The notes beneath the pieces are model-generated. The model was not told where the DNA came from, ran no database searches, and worked only from the letters and a program-made list of their open reading frames with translations. Shown here in pieces: positions 59,736 to 64,000 of a stretch of 64,000 nucleotides of DNA (positions are counted from its first letter, which is position 1; each line of letters opens with the position of its first letter). Origin of the DNA: Verrucomicrobiota bacterium (GTDB lineage Bacteria; Verrucomicrobiota; Verrucomicrobiia; Limisphaerales; JACRJZ01); contig JACRJZ010000168.1 in the NCBI GenBank assembly GCA_016219875.1, forward strand, positions 1 to 64,000, read 5' to 3'. Made by a program: the position numbers and the translations under genes.

Positions 59736-62201
59736 TCACTTGAGTTGCGACCGCTTCCGCAGCACCCACTCCGCCGTCACCACGCCCAGCAGCAACAGGA
59801 AGTAAAGCGGCGAGCACCAGAGTTCCACTTCAAGCGGAGAGCGGACTTTTTCGGCGCGGGCGGTGATGGTGTCGGGGAGTTTCCAGAGGCTTTCTTCGCG
59901 GAAGAAAGCGCCGCCGGTGTTGGTCGCGATTTCGCTGAGGAGGGATTCGTTCATTGCGGTTTCACCGAGTTCAAATTTTGGCTCAGTCACGTTGAAGTCG
60001 AGCGGGGTGTTGAGGTCTTGTTCGACAAAGAATTGATACTGGCCCGGCGTGGGCGCAATGAATTCGCCGCGGTAGAGGCCGGGTTGCTCCGCCAGCGGGC
60101 GCAAGGTTACTTCAGCCTGCCGTCCCGCGCCGCCAAGACGGAGGCCATAGACGCCTTTCACGGCCGGCTCTTGCACGGGTTCGTAGCCGGCGGTGTAGAG
60201 GCGCGCGTAAATCGTGACGCGCTCGCCGGTCATATAGTTCTGGCGGTCGGTGGTGAGTTGCGTGCGCTTGGAGCCGCCAAGGAGGCGCTGGATGCTGAGG
60301 CGCTGCATCATCTGGCCCCAGAGCGTGGTGTAGTAGGCGTCGCCGACGTTCTTGCGCCAGCGCCAGGTGTTGTCGGTGCCGACGAACATGACCTGGCCCA
60401 GCCCGTAATGCTGGAACGCGACCACGGGCATTTTGCCGAAGCGAGTTTCTTTCAGGGGATCGGGATCAACGAGGAGAACTTCGGCGGCGGGCTTGGCGCG
60501 AGCGACTTTGGCAACCCAGAATATCGGGGGAAGTTGTTTCCAGATGGCAGCGCTCTCTTCCTCCTTGTCGCTGAGGCGAAGCATGGCGTTGGCCCGTCCG
60601 CTGGCGGTGAGTTCGAGGCGGACAGGTTTCTCCGCGACGGGATCACCTGCGGGTTCGATGGCGGCGGTGTCGAGTTCGACGGGCAAGAGTCGCTCCAGTG
60701 CGGTGCGGCGGTAAGCGCTGGGAACGAATTTCTTTCCCGCCACCACGACGAGCGCGCCGCCAAACTTGGAGACGAGTTCGTTCAAGTTTTCCAAGCTCGA
60801 CGCGGCCAGGCGACGCGGGTCAATATCGCCGTAGATGACGAGGTCGTATTTGAACAGGTCGTCTTTGCGCGTCGGGAATTGTTCGAGGAACGGCGTGTTG
60901 GTGCCGCGCGCGATGGCGGGGTCGCCTTCCAGGAGGACGCACTTGAGTTCGATGCGGCGGTCGCGCATGAGCATGGCCTGGAGGTAACGGAATTCCCAGC
61001 GCGGCGATTGCTCGACCATGAGGACCTTGATCTTGGTATCAATGACCTTGAGGCGTTGGGTGCGGGCGTTGTTGTCGGTGACGGCTTCGTCGGGGCGCGG
61101 ATCAATCGCGGCGGTGAGGTCAAACTCGCCTTGCATCTGCGGCGTGAAGTTGAGCGTGACGGCTTGCTCGCCGTCGGGACCGAAGGCGAGGTCGCGGTCG
61201 GCGACGGGATTGCCGTTGAGAAGGAGTTTCAGTTTCGCCGTCTGCCCGTTGAGACCCTGCGAGCGGACGCGGACGGTGACGGGCACTTCGTCTTTTACGA
61301 ATGTCACGTCCGGCGCGAAAACGTTGGCCGCGATGATGTCGCGCGGGCTGGTGATGCCGAGGCCATAGACGTAAAGCGGCACGCCTTCCTGGCGAAACAT
61401 GCCGGCGATCTCGCGCGGCTGCGAGCCGGAGTTGTTCGCGCCGTCGGTGACGAGGAAGACACCGGCCAGCGGCTGCCCGCGCTCGCGGACAAGCAGATCG
61501 CGCAGCGCGTCGCCCAGCGCGGTGACGGGGGCCTGCGGATTCAGGCGGTCGAGCCACGGATACTGCGCGGCGAGAGCGGTGGCATCGCGGGGAGCGTGCC
61601 TGGCGAGCGCGTTCGTGGCCGTAACGCGGCGGGGCAACTCGGCAAGGTCCTGGCCGAAGGTGAACGGGACGAGATCAAATTCCTTTTCGAGGCGCGGCAG
61701 GAGATCGAGCTTGGGATTCTTCAGCGTGGCTTTGAGCAAGTCAGCGCGGGCGATGGAGTCCAACGAGTTCGTGGCCGCGCGAGGCAGTTCCTGCTTGAGA
61801 CCGTTCGTGGGCGCAAGTGAACCGAACGCGATGGCAGCGCGCTTGCGGTCATCGGCGTCGAGACGCGGGTTCTTGATCTGCATGGAGGCGCTGTCGTCAA
61901 TGAGCATGACGAGAAGTCGGCGCACACTGCCTTCAACCGTGAGCGCCAGCACGGGCCGCAGCAGGATGAGCAGCAGCAGCGCGAGGAAGAGGACGCGCAA
62001 CGCCGTGAGCGTGTAGCGCCGCACCGGCGAGAGCGTCTGCGGACTCCTGCGGTAGAGCCACCACACCAGTGCCGCCAGCGCCAGCGCGAGCACAACCACC
62101 GACGCCACTTGGAACCCGCCACGAAAGGCGAGCGAGGTGCTCGTGACGCTCACCGCATCCGGCACCTTCGCGCCGATAAGTTTCAGCAAGAGTTCGGTCA
62201 T
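59736..62201 (-). CDS. Membrane protein with von Willebrand factor A domain
   Basis: 821-aa protein: two N-terminal membrane helices (VASVVVLALALAALVWWLY and LRVLFLALLLLILLRPVLAL), then a VWA domain with a metal-site start IDDSASMQI (DXSXS) and GVFLVTDGANNSG. A CARDB-like beta segment follows (KDEVPVTVRVRSQGLNGQ), then a glutamine-amidotransferase-like region (VLMVEQSPRWEFRYLQAML, LVIYGDIDPRRL) and a C-terminal membrane helix (SPLYFLLLLGVVTAEWVLRK). This architecture is common in Planctomycetes and Verrucomicrobia near MoxR/BatA-type genes, but none are in view. Function unknown, likely envelope-related. Divergent from the HicB remnant. Confidence 0.82.
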   Translation of the reverse strand: MTELLLKLIGAKVPDAVSVTSTSLAFRGGFQVASVVVLALALAALVWWLYRRSPQTLSPVRRYTLTALRVLFLALLLLILLRPVLALTVEGSVRRLLVMLIDDSASMQIKNPRLDADDRKRAAIAFGSLAPTNGLKQELPRAATNSLDSIARADLLKATLKNPKLDLLPRLEKEFDLVPFTFGQDLAELPRRVTATNALARHAPRDATALAAQYPWLDRLNPQAPVTALGDALRDLLVRERGQPLAGVFLVTDGANNSGSQPREIAGMFRQEGVPLYVYGLGITSPRDIIAANVFAPDVTFVKDEVPVTVRVRSQGLNGQTAKLKLLLNGNPVADRDLAFGPDGEQAVTLNFTPQMQGEFDLTAAIDPRPDEAVTDNNARTQRLKVIDTKIKVLMVEQSPRWEFRYLQAMLMRDRRIELKCVLLEGDPAIARGTNTPFLEQFPTRKDDLFKYDLVIYGDIDPRRLAASSLENLNELVSKFGGALVVVAGKKFVPSAYRRTALERLLPVELDTAAIEPAGDPVAEKPVRLELTASGRANAMLRLSDKEEESAAIWKQLPPIFWVAKVARAKPAAEVLLVDPDPLKETRFGKMPVVAFQHYGLGQVMFVGTDNTWRWRKNVGDAYYTTLWGQMMQRLSIQRLLGGSKRTQLTTDRQNYMTGERVTIYARLYTAGYEPVQEPAVKGVYGLRLGGAGRQAEVTLRPLAEQPGLYRGEFIAPTPGQYQFFVEQDLNTPLDFNVTEPKFELGETAMNESLLSEIATNTGGAFFREESLWKLPDTITARAEKVRSPLEVELWCSPLYFLLLLGVVTAEWVLRKRSQLK

Positions 62202-62333
62202 GCTGGCGTTGGTAGTAGCTGACGATGGACGGGACGGGGAAGTTCAAACCAGCGCTTCCCCGCCAATGTGATGAAATGCCAGCAGTATCAAACTGGCTTG
62301 CTGGAAACTCGGGTGGGCAATAACTTCCTCCCC

Positions 62334-63038
62334 ATGAAACTGCAGTTCACGGCCATCGTTGAGAAAGGCGAGAAGTTCCTCATCGCTTCCTGCCTTGAGT
62401 TGCCGGAGGCCAACGGCCAGGGCCGGACCCGCGCTGCGGCCTTGCGTGACCTCGCCGCCTCGATTCAGAGCGTGCTGGAGTATCGCCGTCAGGAAGCCTT
62501 GGCTCACACTTCTCCGGAACGCCGAAAGAACCACGGTCCTCGTCGGATGAAACGGCGAGAATTGCTCCGGCATCTGGAAAACGAGGGCTGCCACGAAGAA
62601 TTCGCCAGCTACGCCCACGGCACCAAAGGCTCCGCCGTCATCTCCACCGTGGCCCACACCCCGGCCCAATGCCGCATCTTCAAGGGCCAGACCGTCAATT
62701 GGCGCGACTTCAAGAGCGACAACCTCGCCTGGGCCTTCCCGCAACCCGAGCCGAACCCCTACCAACTCGAATGGCAGCACCTCCTCGACGCCATCCGCCA
62801 GGACCAGCCCTACAACGAAGTGAAGCGCGGCGCCGAAGCCAGCCTCGTCGTGCTCATAGGCCGGCGCGCAGTGCATACGGGGCAGATCGTGACCTTTGAA
62901 GACACGCTCAACTGCGACGAAGAATTCGCCCCCAGCGTGGACAAACTGACAATGGATTCCCCCGCGCCCCTCCAGCTAGGCCCCGACGGCAAATATCCCC
63001 AGCCGCAACCGGGGATCAAGAAGACGAGGGAGTGTTGA
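62334..63038 (+). pseudogene. Chimeric remnant: HicB antitoxin, start of HicA toxin, C-terminal half of a Gfo/Idh/MocA oxidoreductase
   Basis: One open frame of 234 codons built from three unrelated parts. Codons 1-58 are HicB-like (MKLQFTAIVEKGEKFLIASC, ... SIQSVLEYRRQEALA). The expected HicB end ERTTVLVG lies in the +1 frame and stops at a TGA overlapping an ATG (62547), as in intact hicBA pairs, so HicB is frameshifted near 62505. From that ATG, MKRRELLRHLENEGC is the start of HicA. It breaks off directly into HEEFASYAHGTKGSAVISTV and continues as the C-terminal part of an oxidoreductase (NPYQLEWQHLLDAIRQDQPY, KLTMDSPAPLQLGPDGKYP). Both HicA and the oxidoreductase have lost their other halves, consistent with a deletion near 62590. 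A functional fusion seems unlikely. Confidence 0.75.
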
Positions 63039-63059
63039 AGGGGGTAGGCAGAAAAGAGA

Positions 63060-64000
63060 CTAGCGGCTGGAACCAGCCGCCCCTGATGTTCGATTTGTCT
63101 CCTGCTCGGCACGGCTGGCTCCAATTCGTGGCACCGCCTTTGCATCTCTTGCTCCCATGAGTTTGGACAAGGCATTGTTCAGTTCTGCCTCGTCTTTGAG
63201 GGCTTGAGCCAATCGCTCAGACAATTCCCCAAGGACGACTCGGACGCTACTCGCAATCTCAAGGCAATGCTCGTCAGTCTGGTCGTGGAGACCATCGCTC
63301 AGAGCGGAATGGAGAAGGGTTAAAGGGTTGTGCCCATTGATCAGAAGGGCTTGAGGCATCGCGTCTTTGACGGAGGCAAGAGCCTTGCTGAACTGGGTTT
63401 CATTTTTTGCTGCCTTGAGTGCGGTAATAATATTTGGAGAAACATCCAGCTTCTCAGCGACTTTGAGGATTTCCTCGATAATTCGGTTCTTCTGATTCTC
63501 GACGACACGACGATAATAAACAAAAGCCCCGATGCCGAGTCCTTGATTTTCGCACCGGCGGCCTTTTAGAAAAGTTTCACGATCCGGCCCGATGAGCTTG
63601 ATCAATCGCGGCGGGGTTGGAGGTCCATAGAGAGGCAACTCGCCGAACTTGTAGCACTTCCCAGATTCCGCATTCTTGTCGCGTTGAGCCGCTAGGGAGA
63701 ATGTCTTTTCTGTCTTCCGGCAGTTTGAACACACGTAGGTTATGTAAATGAAGCTAAATCCATCAGTGCTCACCCTTGGACTCGATGTGCGACACCGAAA
63801 GAACCGCGTTCCGTTACAGTCATCGTCAGGGCAGTGAAGCTGTAAGTCTGGGGTGCCTAGTTCATAGTATTGGGCACCGCTTGCATAGGACTTCGTTTCT
63901 GTCAGGTCGGCAATGGCAGTAATGGTGGAAGGGGGGATTGACTCAAGGAATTCAGAGAAAGGGACTGCCTCCGGCTTTTGTCTTACTTCTGGCTGCTGTT
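63060..64000 (-). CDS. Zinc-ribbon protein of unknown function, 5' end outside the window
   Basis: The frame is open from the stop at 63060 to the window edge with no start required, so the gene begins beyond 64000; at least 312 residues are visible. Internal GTG 63773 is unlikely to be the start because upstream codons encode LHCPDDDCNGTRFFRCRT, which pairs with YVCSNCRKTEKTF as a zinc ribbon (CPDDDC, later CSNC). A Cys/Gly-rich middle (KGRRCENQGLGIGAFVYYRR) and helical C-terminal half follow (EILKVAEKLDVSPNIITALK, LGELSERLAQALKDEAELNN). Lower GC than its neighbours. No family recognised. Confidence 0.7.
   Translation of the reverse strand, partial: QQPEVRQKPEAVPFSEFLESIPPSTITAIADLTETKSYASGAQYYELGTPDLQLHCPDDDCNGTRFFRCRTSSPRVSTDGFSFIYITYVCSNCRKTEKTFSLAAQRDKNAESGKCYKFGELPLYGPPTPPRLIKLIGPDRETFLKGRRCENQGLGIGAFVYYRRVVENQKNRIIEEILKVAEKLDVSPNIITALKAAKNETQFSKALASVKDAMPQALLINGHNPLTLLHSALSDGLHDQTDEHCLEIASSVRVVLGELSERLAQALKDEAELNNALSKLMGARDAKAVPRIGASRAEQETNRTSGAAGSSR

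Noticed and set aside
59745..61820. A 691-codon plus-strand frame opposite the VWA protein
   Set aside because: The minus-strand protein has membrane helices, a VWA metal motif and a continuous fold; the plus frame has none.

Overview
The window looks like a chromosomal segment of a Verrucomicrobiota bacterium, probably of the Pedosphaera/Limisphaerales type. This is inferred from gene style, not from a marker gene: a Verrucomicrobia-type pseudopilin, Tat-exported Gfo/Idh/MocA oxidoreductases, a very large Calx-beta/DUF11 surface protease, an ECF sigma factor paired with a Ser/Thr kinase carrying WD-like repeats, and an alternative complex III. GC is high throughout. No rRNA, tRNA, CRISPR array or intact insertion sequence was seen. 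Layout. (1) 256-9.7 kb, minus strand: a Tat-exported Gfo/Idh/MocA oxidoreductase and a ~2,640-residue M36 (fungalysin-type) secreted protease, broken by one frameshift in a 12-base C tract. A short 3' fragment resembling the hydrogenase maturation protease lies beyond the protease. (2) 9.8-15.5 kb, minus strand: a complete group 3d NAD-linked [NiFe] hydrogenase, hoxE-F-U-Y-H plus maturation protease hoxW. (3) 15.9-17.7 kb, minus strand: an aldehyde dehydrogenase and a DUF4383 membrane protein. (4) 17.9-31.1 kb, plus strand: fliW, csrA, flagellin, then one 11.2-kb gene for a ~3,717-residue protein. That protein chains a nucleotidyltransferase-like domain, an FkbM methyltransferase, two more methyltransferases, about six glycosyltransferase domains and TPR blocks. 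Its position next to flagellin suggests a flagellin glycan assembly protein. (5) 31.4-42.4 kb, minus strand: a hybrid PAS histidine kinase, a surface-anchor-type protein, a pseudopilin, and a copper module (CusA-like RND pump, CusB-like adaptor, multicopper oxidase). (6) 43.2-47.3 kb, minus strand: ECF sigma factor and Ser/Thr kinase. (7) 47.8-59.4 kb, plus strand: a respiratory operon, actABCDEF (alternative complex III), a small membrane protein, a CcoN-like subunit that appears to have lost its heme b3/CuB ligands, CcoO and a cytochrome c. (8) 59.5-64 kb: a small conserved protein, a VWA membrane protein, a chimeric remnant joining HicB, the start of HicA and the tail of an oxidoreductase, and a zinc-ribbon protein running off the window. 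Several repeat families thread through the window: a ~80-bp palindromic element in four copies, three of which are read in the same frame inside unrelated proteins; heptanucleotide arrays of many different sequences; CCCTCTCCC hairpins; and three further families of large palindromes. Within the 11.2-kb glycan gene these otherwise intergenic repeats sit in linkers between domains, which suggests that the gene arose by fusion of formerly separate genes. Together the genes describe a flagellated, heterotrophic, respiring cell that can exchange electrons between H2 and NAD(H), exports proteases and copes with copper.
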